Shown one piece after another: positions 1-9,852 of a stretch of 42,705 bases of DNA (the first letter of the stretch is position 1; the number at the start of each line of letters is the position of its first letter). The notes beneath the pieces are model-generated. The model was not told the DNA's origin and ran no database searches. It saw nothing but the letters and a program-made list of their open reading frames with translations. The DNA is from Chara braunii (taxonomy: Eukaryota > Streptophyta > Charophyceae > Charales > Characeae). The DNA lies in contig BFEA01000347.1 of assembly GCA_003427395.1 (NCBI GenBank), positions 1,438,612 to 1,481,316 of the forward strand. Direction: 5' to 3'. The position numbers and the translations under genes were made by a program.

Positions 1-39
<39 letters not shown>

Positions 40-46
40 TGTGTGC
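1..46. repeat. (GT)n microsatellite
   Basis: The window opens in a GT dinucleotide run, interrupted near the end by GC steps. It continues off the left edge, so its full length is unknown. Confidence 0.95.
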
Positions 47-169
47 AGCCAACGGACACATTTAGAGTGAGCTTTCTGGCATTCCCCCTATACTCCCCTC
101 CCCTCTTATAACGACTCTGCTCCCCCTTCCCCCCCTGCCCCTCCCAAACCTGAACCCCAATTGAATATG

Positions 170-173
<4 letters not shown>

Positions 174-202
<29 letters not shown>
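174..202. repeat. (CT)n microsatellite
   Basis: An uninterrupted CT run of about 14 units. Confidence 0.95.
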
Positions 203-204
<2 letters not shown>

Positions 205-1331
205 GAAGCTGCTCGCAAAGCGTGCTACCCCCAGATGGGAATATCCAGACAGTATCTGGATTTGACACGAGTCAGGTTAGGATTCGTTTACATTCCCAGT
301 CCAGGATGCACATGGGACCATAAGGCTGTTTGCAGGGAAGCCTAGGGTTTTATTCACAGCTGACCTTGCACCTCGAGGCCCACATTACACCACTCGCCGA
401 ATTTGAAACAGGCAAATGTATCTTCTCACACTTTTCCACACAGTACATTAGTCATTTTCACAATTGCCGCAAAGGTGAAATGAGGCACCCTTACTTTGAC
501 CCCTCCATCTTACTTTGAAGCCTCCATTCAGGGCCAAAGGCGCTATGTTGTCAGTCAAGTGCATGCAATGCAAGGTCCGTAGTACTCCGTACACGTTTGC
601 TCCAAAGAACCACCCCTTAACTGCTTTTATTATCTTCCGCTTCGCTGGGATGAAGTGCGTGTCCAACTCTTGAGACCAGCAGAACAAGGGACAATGGGGA
701 ATCGTACCTGATAGTTTGTTTTCAGCCTCCCTAGCAAGCGACAAAACTCATTGTAGTTTGCATACTCCCCAAGCCCTGCAGACAGCCATCCCAGAATATA
801 GTACAGAATCAAGTTTAATAAACACACAGCATCTTATTTAACTGTACCGACTATGCCTCAAGAGGTGTATTCCATTTATTTAAATGTACCGTCTAACCCC
901 TCAACAGGTGTATTCAATTGCGAATTTGTGAACGGATTACCTCATCTCCATCTAATTGACATCCCAAGAGACGAATTTTCATGGCAGAACACTTGATCCA
1001 AACGCAACCAACCCTACACAAAACCACCAACGCCCCCTTAAAAAAGAAAAAAAAAAGAAAAAAAAAGAAAAGACACCAATGCCAACAGCATAGCATACTT
1101 GTGAAGCGGTATACACCACCAGCAAAGGCGGCCGCGTTTAGGACTCACCTTGGTTATTTGCAAGAATCTTGCCAGTTCCACTCATCAAATGTGATAGGAA
1201 CTTTGTCCGCTCCTTCTCCCCACCAAATAATGATCGCCGGACTGATGCCAGGCGGACAAGACACTCCAGAGCCTGCACAATAAGGCCCAAACCAACAGAG
1301 CGACGGTGATTTTTTTTTGTTTCCTTTTTTG
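203..1331. other. Unassigned intergenic DNA
   Basis: No coding signature, RNA or recognised element seen. An A-rich purine tract lies near 1038-1073. The short open frames here have no domain or compositional support. Confidence 0.5.
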
Positions 1332-1397
1332 TTGGATTTGAACTCGGGCCTGTATTTCACCAGTTCATTGGTGAACCAACTGAGCTAGGCCCGTTGG
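1332..1397 (-). mobile_element. tRNA-derived SINE, family S1
   Basis: On the minus strand an A-box-like CTAGCTCAGTTGG is followed by a GAAATACAGG segment and a B-box-like GAGTTCAAATCC. This is the order of internal RNA polymerase III promoter boxes in a tRNA head. The same head recurs at 12032, 19310, 41352 and 41612, which makes it a dispersed SINE and not a tRNA gene. A run of T on the plus strand just before the B box is consistent with an A-rich SINE tail. Confidence 0.7.
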
Positions 1398-2285
1398 TCG
1401 AGAGGGTAATTTACATCCTCATAAATTTGGTTTTTAAACTTTTTTTTATTGCAGTTTTTAATCGTAAAGTGTACTAAAGTCAAATTAAAAAAAAAAATCA
1501 ACAGTTGATGTCCCACACAAGAGAGATTTTTTTAATAAAAAATCTTTTTAAATGATATAAATCCACATTCACGAGAGAAAAGATACAAGCAGTCCACTGA
1601 CAGATTATCAATCATCTTTCATGCCAGAAGCCCTTCATCTGTAGCAGCAGTGCTCATTGCAAGGAAAATGAGCAATAGCGAGATGACAATATTCAGATTG
1701 CACAATCACATTGAAAGCCAGATCGTATCCCAGTGTTCAGAAAGCAGCATTGCACAAATATGACACCAATGGAGAATCGTAACACTGAAAACCAATGTCA
1801 ATGAGAGCTTGCTCTCGCCACCACCAACATATGTATGTATCCAGGTCCTTTTCCCTACTTGGCGCTCGGCGCCCAGCCTGCTCGCTAAACAGCTACTACT
1901 AGCCTACTAATTGACCATGCAACTGTTGATGTCCGCAGCCAACGAAGTACTTGAAGTTGTTGCCTGTAGCAGACCACCGCCAATACCAGGTATGTGCTCT
2001 CACATCGTCATCATCATCGTCCTTCTCTCTCTCCCTTGTCTGACACCCACATCTTCCCTCTTCAAACCCGAAGACCACCCCTGTGCCTCACTGTACATCC
2101 AAGCCCTCAGCCACCTATGGAGGCTGGGCTATGGCGCTGCCCTCAGCAGCGCCCTGCTTCCACATACGACCGCACGTGCACAGCACATTGCTCCAGCGCT
2201 AGCAACCAGCACGTGAGCATGAGCTCCAGCAGCGCTGCCGCCAGCCAGCAAGTCCCCGAATGACAATCCAGGCAGTGAGCTCTTT
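1398..2285. other. Unassigned intergenic DNA
   Basis: AT-rich with poly-T and poly-A runs at about 1436-1500, then more balanced sequence. Nothing recognised. Confidence 0.5.
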
Positions 2286-2665
2286 CCTATATGGAAAGAG
2301 CCTGCCTGTCTTCGCGGCCTGGCTGGCTTGAGCCTGGGCCCAGAAGCTTCCGGTAGGCCCCAGGATGCTGCGCCTCTCTTGCAACTACTGGGCCTCATTC
2401 GGTTGGCCCTCCCAACTGTCTGTGTGAGGCTGTGATTCTCGTCCAGGGCCTGCATCATTTTGGAAAGGCCTGGAAGGCCATGGAATGTCTCACTGCTCGT
2501 CCTGTGTATTCCTCAACCAACTGGTGCGACGGAACTGCCTGGACCCCAAATACGATTTTGACAGCTTAGGGCCTCTAGTGATTTTGTCAGGCCCGACTTC
2601 ACTTAGGGCGGGTACTTCTGCAGCAAGCGGCCCCTTAGGCCTGCCGGGGACCAGATCCTCGCACA
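2286..2665 (+). repeat. LTR-like repeat, arm A of an inverted pair
   Basis: The core 2511-2615 aligns by eye, without large gaps, to the reverse complement of 3288-3391. Shared blocks include TCAACCAACTGG, AGGGCCTCT and CTTCACTTAGGGC. The arm starts at a CCTATATGG core in a small palindrome, and arm B has the matching CCTATATGG on the minus strand. A TATA-like core inside a palindrome, also seen in the LTR at 4868, suggests two old solo LTRs of one family in opposite orientation. No terminal TG/CA or target duplication could be fixed. Confidence 0.5.
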
Positions 2666-3257
2666 TGGCACACAGACAGCCATATCCCTTAAAAGTTAAA
2701 ACGGGTTTAGACTCGACCAAGATGTACATGCAGTTGAGAAAGAATTCCTCCAGGCAATTGCACATTGAGATGCCCAACTCGCTTTAGAAGCCTGCCAATG
2801 CAGCTCAGCCCGCTCTAGAGACAACACATTTGATGACATACACCTACGCTACTACTATTTTAGTCGCTAAAAGTCAACCCAGTCGCACCATTTTGGCAGT
2901 GGTCGTGAAATGAGCAACAAAAAAGAAATAGAAGATCTGAAGATGTGAAGATAACACTGCAGAATAAAGGAGTGTCATGATGCTTAACATGTTCCGCGGC
3001 GAAGCGGGTCATGTGTGCTGAACTGTGTTCCAAGAAGTAATGGTTAGGTTCCCCGGCCTCTATCCTTGATTGGAAACGGAAATTTGAATTTTGAGCTAGG
3101 CTAACAGAGTGGCCCGGGACCACTTGCCAGACCGGGCAGAAACAAATTACAAAATTAAAAATAAAAATATATACCAGGCAGCTGTGTTTGACTATATATA
3201 TCACCATATACATATGTGAGGAATGTGTCCTCATGGGGCCCTAGACAACATGCATAT
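2666..3257. other. Spacer between inverted LTR-like arms
   Basis: No gene seen. On the minus strand around 3105-3129 lies a short stretch reading G-K-W-S-R-A-T-L-L, which resembles the chromodomain-like fragment at 17721 (G-K-W-S-Q-A-T-L-F). It may be a relic of the same retroelement class. Confidence 0.35.
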
Positions 3258-3744
3258 GTTCTGGTCTGTGGCCCCCAGCAAGCCTCGTGCCTGCCCTAAG
3301 TGAAGGTGGGCCTGAATATTCACGAGAGGCCCTTATCTGAGCATTTTCCAATGTGGACCTCAGATAGTTGCTGCACGCCAGTTGGTTGAAGTGCAACCTG
3401 GGCGTCTCCCTGGGCTCTTCCAGAAGAAGCAGCTGCGTCAGGCAGTTGAGCCCAGGACGCACGTGGTTGTGCCCTGGGCACACGCAGTGTGAGGTTGACA
3501 CATCACGAAGTGGCCACGGGCCAATGAGAATGCAGCATTGTCGTCACATCTATCCCACGGGCCAATGCGAATACAGTAAACATTTGGAGCCTGGATAATC
3601 CTGGGTGTGCCCAACTGAAAAGTGCCCAGGCCCTCAACTGTAGACACGGGCATGGGCGCCAACACTGGGGCCTGACCAGAAGCTACTGGAAACTTCCACG
3701 GCCAGGCCCAGAGAGTCCACCAGCAGCAGCATCTCCCATATAGG
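3258..3744 (-). repeat. LTR-like repeat, arm B of an inverted pair
   Basis: Inverted partner of 2286-2665; best conserved over 3288-3391. The TATA-like core is at 3736-3744. The region between core and TATA is much more diverged than the core, so this is old or partly unrelated. Confidence 0.5.
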
Positions 3745-4573
3745 GAGGAGGCCAGCCAGTCTTGGGCATTCTGGCCTAGGCAGGCAATTCGGACACGCTG
3801 CCGCGATTCAGCGCAAGTGTCTGCATTGCGCTAGCGCTGGCTGGGGTGCGCGCAGGGCGCTAGCGGCCATAGCCGGGCTGCAGGGCGAAAGGGGGTGATG
3901 AGCGGCACTGGTCTTCAGGAAGGAGGCACAGTTGCGTGGGTGGACAAGGCTGAGGAGGGGAGTGGAGAGTACGTACGTGGTGTATGTGGGAGGTCGGCAT
4001 TGGTGTTGACGTCATGTACATTGGTCTTCAGTGTCGAAGTGAGCCTGTTGCAAGAACGTAGGTAGGCTAGGTAGGATGAGTAGGGTAGGCTGGGCGCTGG
4101 GCAACAGAGAGTAGGAGTGACAGTGAATACTGCGTTGGTGTGGCCTGAGGGCTTGGACATTGGGTATCGCTCTTATTTGGATGGAATCTTGGTGCATTTG
4201 AGCTCTCTGCTTGTTACATGACTATCTGGACTTCTGTGTGGCTTTGCAATGGCTTTGCAACTCAGTTTTCCGTATACCGCTCTCGCTTATATTCCTTGCA
4301 TATATATATTTGCTACAGAATTTCGATGTGACCCTGAGCCAAAAGTTGTTCAGTTCATTTTTCTTCATTTTTTTTTTTTTGGCTGGGAGCCTGGGACCTA
4401 CTTTAGCCCTTGCCCGGCCGGGCTGCCCGGGCAAACAAGGTGACCCGGGCCGCCAGCTGGTAGCCTAGATTTTAAGCGGCCGGGGGGTTGGGGGGGGGAA
4501 GAACTGTGTTCCATTGTTCTAAGAGATTTTTCTCCTTTCGAATATACTGGACAGGAGAAAACAGAGACCAAGT
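3745..4573. other. Unassigned intergenic DNA
   Basis: Contains GCGCTAGC-type short palindromes near 3829-3865 and a poly-T run near 4369-4380. No gene or known element recognised. Confidence 0.5.
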
Positions 4574-4598
4574 GGGCTAGCTCAGTTGGTTGAGCACG
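4574..4598 (+). mobile_element. SINE head truncated by LTR insertion
   Basis: GGGCTAGCTCAGTTGG followed by TTGAGCACG is the 5' end of a tRNA-like head with its A box. It stops exactly where the LTR begins (TGTGGC at 4599). The other LTR copy at 8464 is preceded by unrelated sequence, so the head belongs to the flank and the retrotransposon landed inside it. The rest of the SINE is not found downstream, since the 3' LTR is also cut short. Confidence 0.6.
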
Positions 4599-4867
4599 TG
4601 TGGCATACTGTGCACCACACGGGCCCCTCAGGGCCCAACCAGGCGGAACAAGTAAGGGCCCTCCAGGCCCTGCGTAGGTTCAGCCTAAGAAGACGGGCCA
4701 ATTTTAGGCCCTCTTAAAGTTGACCCTTTTCCGAACTTAGGTGCCAGACCAGGGATGAGCGCAGGCCATTTTTAGGCCCTTTTCAAGACAACCTTTTCTT
4801 GAACTTGAGTGCCAGTGACTGGTGCCATCCGGCATTGGCAAGAGCAGCCTCCCAGCCGGACCAGCGC

Positions 4868-4874
4868 TTTATAA
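4868..4874 (+). promoter_or_regulatory. TATA-like core promoter in 5' LTR
   Basis: TTTATAA sits in the loop of an imperfect hairpin (GGACCAGC ... GCTGGTCC). Its place in the first half of the LTR fits the retrotransposon promoter; the transcription start would lie about 30 bp further on. Confidence 0.45.
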
Positions 4875-4945
4875 TGCTGGTCCGCCCGGGAGGCAGCAGG
4901 CAGTCCAGGAGGCAGTCTTCGGACCTCGGCAGCAGCACTCTTGGG

Positions 4946-4953
4946 ACAGACAG

Positions 4954-4986
<33 letters not shown>

Positions 4987-4996
4987 GAGAGAGAGA
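4946..4996. repeat. GA/GACA microsatellite inside LTR
   Basis: GA and GACA steps form an almost pure purine-rich run, followed by a partial repeat of the preceding TTGGGACAGA motif. Confidence 0.9.
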
Positions 4997-5331
4997 TTTG
5001 GATACAGACGCAACCTTGGGACAGAGACATTGATGGGAGACTATTTGGGATCAATATCCACGACATCGGTGTTGACGACATTCTCATCTCCTCCCTCCCT
5101 TTCGTTTGATCCCCTCTCCTCTTCATCTGCGTATGATCTGAGCCCGGCGCGTTCTTCCTGTGTGTAGCGCCAGGCCCCTTCACACCCTGCGATGATGATG
5201 ACGTGTGTTTGGTCTACCTTGCGACATTGAGCGGTCTGATCATTGGTATTTTAGCCTTCCGCTGCGCTATCCTGTACTACGTAAGAGGTCGGTTCTTGTT
5301 CTGGTCTGCACCATTACGGTATGTGACAGTT

Positions 5332-5343
5332 TGGTATCGGAGC
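5332..5343 (+). other. Primer-binding site, tRNA-iMet type
   Basis: TGGTATCGGAGC differs by one base from TGGTATCAGAGC, the complement of the plant initiator methionine tRNA 3' end used by many plant LTR retrotransposons to prime minus-strand synthesis. It starts 3 bp after the LTR end, as expected. Confidence 0.75.
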
Positions 5344-5384
5344 GGACCTCTCAATCAGAGGATCTGTCCAATCAAGGAGCCAGC

Positions 5385-5424
<40 letters not shown>
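5385..5424. repeat. (TGAT)n microsatellite in leader
   Basis: Nine to ten units of TGAT in the untranslated leader of the retrotransposon. The leader between 5425 and 5888 is otherwise AT-rich, with homopolymer runs and no feature. Confidence 0.9.
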
Positions 5425-5425
<1 letters not shown>

Positions 5426-5888
5426 TATTGGTTAATCAAGTAGGGTTTCGTCAAATCCCTGCAAATTAGATTTTTTTTTGCAACAAATCTCCAGAAATTT
5501 GGATATTAGCATTTCGTTTTTTTTTTCACTCTGGGCATATTAGGTGAACTAGGGAGGTAAACTGGATCGATTCTTCTCTGAAAGTGGAACCTCCATTCTA
5601 TTTCCAGCAAAAAAAAAAATCAAGATCGCACTTTTTTTGAAAGCCGAAACTTTGCGAAACCTTGCCTAGATCTCGCTCATAGCACTCCTCCGTAATGCCT
5701 CACTAATAGCCGATCGATAGATATTCCAAAAAAAAAAAGGAAAAACAAAAAGGGGGGGATCCTCTTCTTTTATTTTTTTATTTTGTTCTGTTGATTAGGA
5801 CCGGGAATGGAAAGTGCAGTTTGGTTACCTTCCTGCGTTTCCCTCCCACCCAGCCCTTTGCCTGCGTTCCCGGTTTGGTAAGTGTCAC

Positions 5889-6020
5889 GTCAGCAGCAGT
5901 GCCATGACAGCAGTGCCACGTCAGCAGCAGTGCCACATCAGCAGCAGTGCCACATCAGCAGCAGTGCCACGACAGCAGCAGCAGTGCCACAACAGCACCA
6001 GTGACACGTCAGCAGTGCCC
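5889..6020 (+). repeat. Minisatellite upstream of gag
   Basis: Imperfect 15-18-bp units built on CAGCAGCAGTGCCACRTCA are repeated about eight times directly before the likely gag start at 6028. Confidence 0.85.
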
Positions 6021-6027
6021 CTCCACC

Positions 6028-7561
6028 ATGACAGTTTCAGTTTTGGGCATGCCAGGCCAACTGGCCAGTGAGTCCATTGCCGAGTTCCGACAGCGGATCC
6101 AAGATCAGCTCGCACAGATCGAGGCTGAGGAACAGTGCCAGGCGGCAGCCGAAGCTGCCCGCCTACAGGCTGAAGCGGAGGCAGCGGCTGAAAAGTAGCG
6201 GCTTCAGGCCGCAGCTGACGCAGATGCCCAGGCCCGCCACAAGCAGGCCCAAGATCTGCTGCAGCGGCACGAAGCCACCACCGTCGACAGGCTCAAGTTC
6301 TGGCACTTTGAACCATCCGAGGGCCACGACGACGCAACAGCGGAAGAGCAGCACAAGGAGTTTCTCTCCAAACTCGTGACCCTGTAGGTTTACACTTGTA
6401 ACCACCTGCAGTCCGAGTGAGAGAAACAGCACCAGGAACTGGAGATTCTCCGACAGGCAGTGCGGAGCGCACAAGGATGCGACACAGGCAGTGCGGAGCG
6501 CACAAGGACCTGCACAAGGATGCGACACAGGCACTTCATACCCATGTACAGGACTTGGAGCAAGCAGCACCAAGACCAGATGCTGGCGAACCCAGCAATG
6601 CAGCCTCAACCCGCCAGTTTGAGCAACGACTCGACCATGTACTCGTGATGCTCAGCGACATCAGCACTTTCGCCGCACCAGCTTCCATCAACGAGCAGCT
6701 CGACACCTTGAAGAACGAGGTTCGGCAACTACACCAGCCGACCGACAATGATGGCAGCACCAGTGCATCGCGGCAGTACAAGATGCCGACGTTCCGGATC
6801 GAAAAGTTTGATGACTATACCCATCAGGACCTGGTCCCCTGGTGGCAGGGCTTTACGACGGAACTTCGGATTCATCTGGTCCCCGACCACTTGTACATCT
6901 CGGCGCTGTTCCTCAACACCAAGGGCGGATGCCAGATCTGGCTTAGCCACATGTCAACCATCCACAACGTCCAGGTCGCCAACCTGCACCAAAAGATCTC
7001 TTGGGAAGATCTGACAAAGGAATGGAGGAAGTGGTTCATTGTTGACGACGCCCCGGCACTCGCCATCAACCGCCTCTTCGCCATGAGTCGAGGCAACACA
7101 CCGACACGCGACTGGCTCACGGAATGGCAAAAGAACGTGGCAACACCCGATCTCAACTTGCTATTTTCGCATCTGCGCCGGGAGTTCTACAACCGCTCGT
7201 GTGCCGCCTTGAGCCTCGCACTGGGTGATCGCGAACAATACACGACCTTCATTGAAATTGTCGACAAGGCTCGTGAGATCATCGGCAACCTTGTCGAAGA
7301 CCCGGCAGTCACCCCAGCATCGCGTGAGGGAGATCAGGTGGCCGCTGTCCAGCCGCGAAGCAACAACTCCCGTGAAAAGGGAAGGCGAACACCGCATCGC
7401 CGACCGGAAACAGACAGCCAATACCATGGGTCAAGTTTAGCTTGACCGAGGCCGAATACAAGCGGCGCAGCCGGTATGGCCGCTGCTATTGGTGCAACAG
7501 CACCACGCACAAGACCTCCCAATGCCAAGATCAAGGCAAGGAGGATGTTCGACCTCGAACC
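6028..7561 (+). pseudogene. Ty3/gypsy-type gag, broken
   Basis: Gag would form the retrotransposon particle and bind its RNA. The likely start is ATG 6028, after the minisatellite. The first part is a coiled-coil-like, Ala/Gln/Glu-rich stretch. In-frame stops lie at 6196 (CAG-to-TAG type), 6385 and 6418. A 31-bp tandem duplication at 6456-6517 adds to a frame change, after which the longest open piece runs to 7445. That piece holds the structured gag region, with Trp-rich motifs such as W-W-Q-G-F and E-W-R-K-W around 6840-7030, as in the retrotransposon gag family (recognised by eye). Two more frame changes near 7370-7424 precede the zinc knuckle. No full-length product is possible. I recall very similar proteins from Chara; this is memory, not a search. 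Confidence 0.75.
7484..7525 (+). pseudogene. CCHC zinc-knuckle segment of gag
   Basis: The reading C-Y-W-C-N-S-T-T-H-K-T-S-Q-C is a perfect C-X2-C-X4-H-X4-C nucleocapsid knuckle. It would bind the element's RNA. It lies in a different frame from the main gag piece and stops soon after, so it is an intact motif in a broken gene. Confidence 0.85.
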
Positions 7562-8330
7562 AGCTCGGGAAACTGAGCTTCGCAGGAGGTGAGGCGACTC
7601 CACATCTCACTCCGCCAGATTTGGCCGCCTTGCTAGCGGCCTCCTACACATTTGGGGAGAATGCAGATGTCGCAAGTCCTTGGTTCACTTACGAGGATTA
7701 CGTTGTCCCCTTGGTCCCACCGTTGGACCAGCCACTCCACGTGCAAGACTCCACCGCATCACCATCGGCAACTGATTCGGCAGCTTCGCCTCCAACTTTC
7801 GTCGGGGATTCGATGTCATGGTCAAGACTTGAGGAACTCGACCCGTTGACGTTCGCAGACTACCAATGGATGCCCCTTCCCCCGACCGGCCGATTGCCGA
7901 AACCGCAGTGCAACGCACTCATGGCACAATTGTGAGATTACTTGGACACTGCAGTACCAGCTCCATTGATGGACGTCGGAGTAGAGGTTGTTGACCGCGG
8001 GTTCAAGACACAACGGTACGACAACAACAACGCGCCATTGCTGCACATACGCATTCAGATCGGAGAAGCGACCTGCAGTGCTTTTATCGATTGCGGAGCT
8101 ACTCGCAACTATATGAGCCAAGATTTTCTGGTACGCGTTGGCCTGGGCCACGCGTTCGGAGGAAGTCGCAGCCCACACAAGTCACATTGGCCGACAGTCA
8201 CACACACAAGTCAATTGACCGGTGCATTGATTCCGCCCCCGTGTACTTCGCCCCACATGCAAGCGAGGCCGTGTCCTTCGACGACACAAGGTGGATTTCT
8301 TCCAAGCATCTGCACCGCTGAGCTATGCCA
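7562..8330 (+). pseudogene. Retropepsin-like protease region, broken
   Basis: One frame runs from the Pro/Leu-rich linker (about 7590) to 8160, with a stop at 7933-7935. It contains A-F-I-D-C-G-A-T-R-N-Y-M-S, the active-site region of a retrotransposon aspartic protease; the Asp codon is 8089-8091. Retropepsins usually have D-S-G or D-T-G, so Cys in the middle is a departure. Near 8150 the homology moves by one frame, and the new frame continues with T-H-K-S-I-D-R-C and V-Y-F-A-P-H before ending. The protease would process Gag-Pol. No reverse transcriptase, RNase H or integrase motif follows before the 3' LTR, so an internal deletion has removed pol. Confidence 0.7.
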
Positions 8331-8450
8331 ACTACGAATGGCGAACAACGAAAACTTGCTAAGGAAGCTTCACAACCTGCCACTCCCACCCGGACTTTGG
8401 TCCCTCCCTCCAACAGGCAACTTCGCCCTCGCAGGTAAGCTCGGTCTTTC

Positions 8451-8463
8451 AAGGAGCGCGGGG
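8451..8463 (+). other. Polypurine tract
   Basis: AAGGAGCGCGGGG lies directly before the 3' LTR start, the position where plus-strand priming occurs. Two C residues interrupt the purines. Confidence 0.55.
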
Positions 8464-8610
8464 TGTGGCATACTGCGCACCACACGGGCCCCACAGGGCC
8501 CGACCAGGCGGAACAAGGATAAGTATGCGTCGGTTCAGCCTAAGAAGACAGGCCAATTTTAGGCCCTCTTAAAGTCGACCCTTTTCTGAACATAGGCGCC
8601 AGACCAGGGA
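8464..8610 (+). mobile_element. 3' LTR, truncated
   Basis: Starts with the same TGTGGCATACTG as the 5' LTR and follows it through CCTAAGAAGAC and GCCAGACCAGGGA. After 8610 the two sequences part. Only about one fifth of the LTR remains, with no CA end and no target duplication. Over the two best blocks I count about 8 differences in 126 bases. Confidence 0.75.
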
Positions 8611-9272
8611 GAGTTACCTAGAAGCTTACCTGTGGCGCCATCGCTCCAGCTTCGTCTTCGATGTACCTGCAAGGAGGCGCCACCTTTCACAGGGTAGTAG
8701 CTGGCACTGGGAGAGAGAGTACATACTGCGATTTCACACGGGCCCTTGCAGGCCCGACACTACCGGATGGGGGGGACCTAGGCCAGCCCAACCAAGGCCG
8801 GACCTTTTTTCTCTCAGTAGGCCCCGGAGGCCACCGGTTGGCGCCTGCAGCAGACCAGGGTCGGCCCAAATGATATTACCGTTTGGGTGTGGCGGCGCCC
8901 TTGAGGCTGCCACCCGTCGGTCTGATCTGAATCATCATTGTTGACGATTCAGATCACGGCGGAGGAAGGCATCATAGAGGCCGACCGGCCGCCGAACGGT
9001 ACTTAGGCCGGTCCAGCGGCCATTCCAGGAGGTTGGAGACGCAGTACGGCAGGAGGCACCAATGGTTCAGCGCAGCGGTTGGAGCTGCAGCGCTAAGTTT
9101 AGCGCACTGCAGCAGAGGGACGCGAGGAGGGAGACCCACCTGGAGTACCGCGAGCGCCATAGCTCCCAGCAGCGCAGCCCAGCTCCCGCATCAGCCAAGG
9201 CGGCACCTTGCAGATGCAGGTTAGGCCTAAGGCTACTCGCCATCTCCCCCGACTCTCTGCCTCCCCTCTCAG
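8611..9272. other. Unassigned GC-rich DNA
   Basis: Includes CACACGGGCCC and GGCCCGAC near 8735-8760, which echo the LTR start, so degraded LTR pieces may extend here. Many GGCC steps. No gene seen. Confidence 0.4.
8924..8955. repeat. Perfect 10-bp stem hairpin
   Basis: GATCTGAATC and GATTCAGATC pair exactly around a 12-base loop. Function unknown. Confidence 0.7.
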
Positions 9273-9302
9273 TCTTCTTCTTCTTCTTCTTCTTCTTCTT
9301 CA
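9273..9302. repeat. (TTC)n microsatellite
   Basis: About nine TTC units. Confidence 0.9.
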
Positions 9303-9391
9303 GACAGGAGACGATTGATACGACCGGAACCGGGCCGGTCCACCGGGCCAACCCCCCTCGGTGGGTCATAGCGCATCGAACATGGGGGGTC

Positions 9392-9464
9392 AGTTCGATT
9401 TTTTTCCAGGCCAGCAGGCCTCCATGGCCTGCATGGAGGTTCCCTGGCCCAAAACAAATCGAAC
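9392..9464. repeat. Imperfect fold-back hairpin 1
   Basis: AGTTCGATTTTTTTCC-AGGCC at the left pairs with GGCCCAAAACAAATCGAACC at the right. An inner palindrome, CCTCCATGGCCTGCATGGAGG, fills much of the loop. Confidence 0.65.
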
Positions 9465-9477
9465 CGGGTCCGGTAGG

Positions 9478-9575
9478 CCCGCCCAAAGGGTTTGAAAAGG
9501 GCAGCCTATCTGGACCGTTGATCTGGATAGATCAGCGGCTCAGATAGGCCACCATTTTCAAACATTTTGGGCGGG
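9478..9575. repeat. Imperfect fold-back hairpin 2
   Basis: The arms run about 45 bp each, from CCCGCCCAAA on the left to TTTGGGCGGG on the right. The inner part pairs GCCTATCTG with CAGATAGGC. The pairing can be extended outward through a CCGGTA block on both sides. It directly follows hairpin 1 and could be a fold-back transposon remnant. Confidence 0.7.
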
Positions 9576-9852
9576 AAGTACCGGCCCTACCCCGCCCATC
9601 GGCCTACCTCTTCCGTCCCCCGCCTCCACCCTCCTCCTGCCCCCAACCTGCCACCCATTCCCTCCCCTGCCCATTTGACCTTCAACAGTCGAACTGTCGG
9701 CGCGCCCTCCTCATCGTCTCCAGCCCGTCGCTCCTCCAGCCGTCGAGCCCATCGTCATCATCGCCAGCATCCCTAATAAGAGTCACTGGTCAGTTAGTAG
9801 TTTGTTCTTTTCTTCTTTCTTCTTCTTCTTCTTCTTCTTCTTCTTCTTGTGC

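Larger units (their letters stand above)
4599..5328 (+). mobile_element. 5' LTR of Ty3/gypsy-type retrotransposon
   Basis: It starts TGTGGCATACTG and ends GTGACA, so it keeps TG...CA termini, and it lies directly before a tRNA primer-binding site. The first ~157 bp recur at 8464-8610 with about 93% identity over the alignable blocks, which fixes the 5' boundary. Length about 730 bp. It carries a TATA-like core in a palindrome (4868-4874) and a GA/GACA microsatellite (4946-4996). The 3' boundary rests on the primer-site position and not on a second full copy. Confidence 0.75.

Noticed and set aside
8330-8450. Reverse transcriptase remnant after the protease
   Set aside because: No YxDD, RNase H or integrase motif could be read in any frame; only ~120 bp separates the protease from the polypurine tract.
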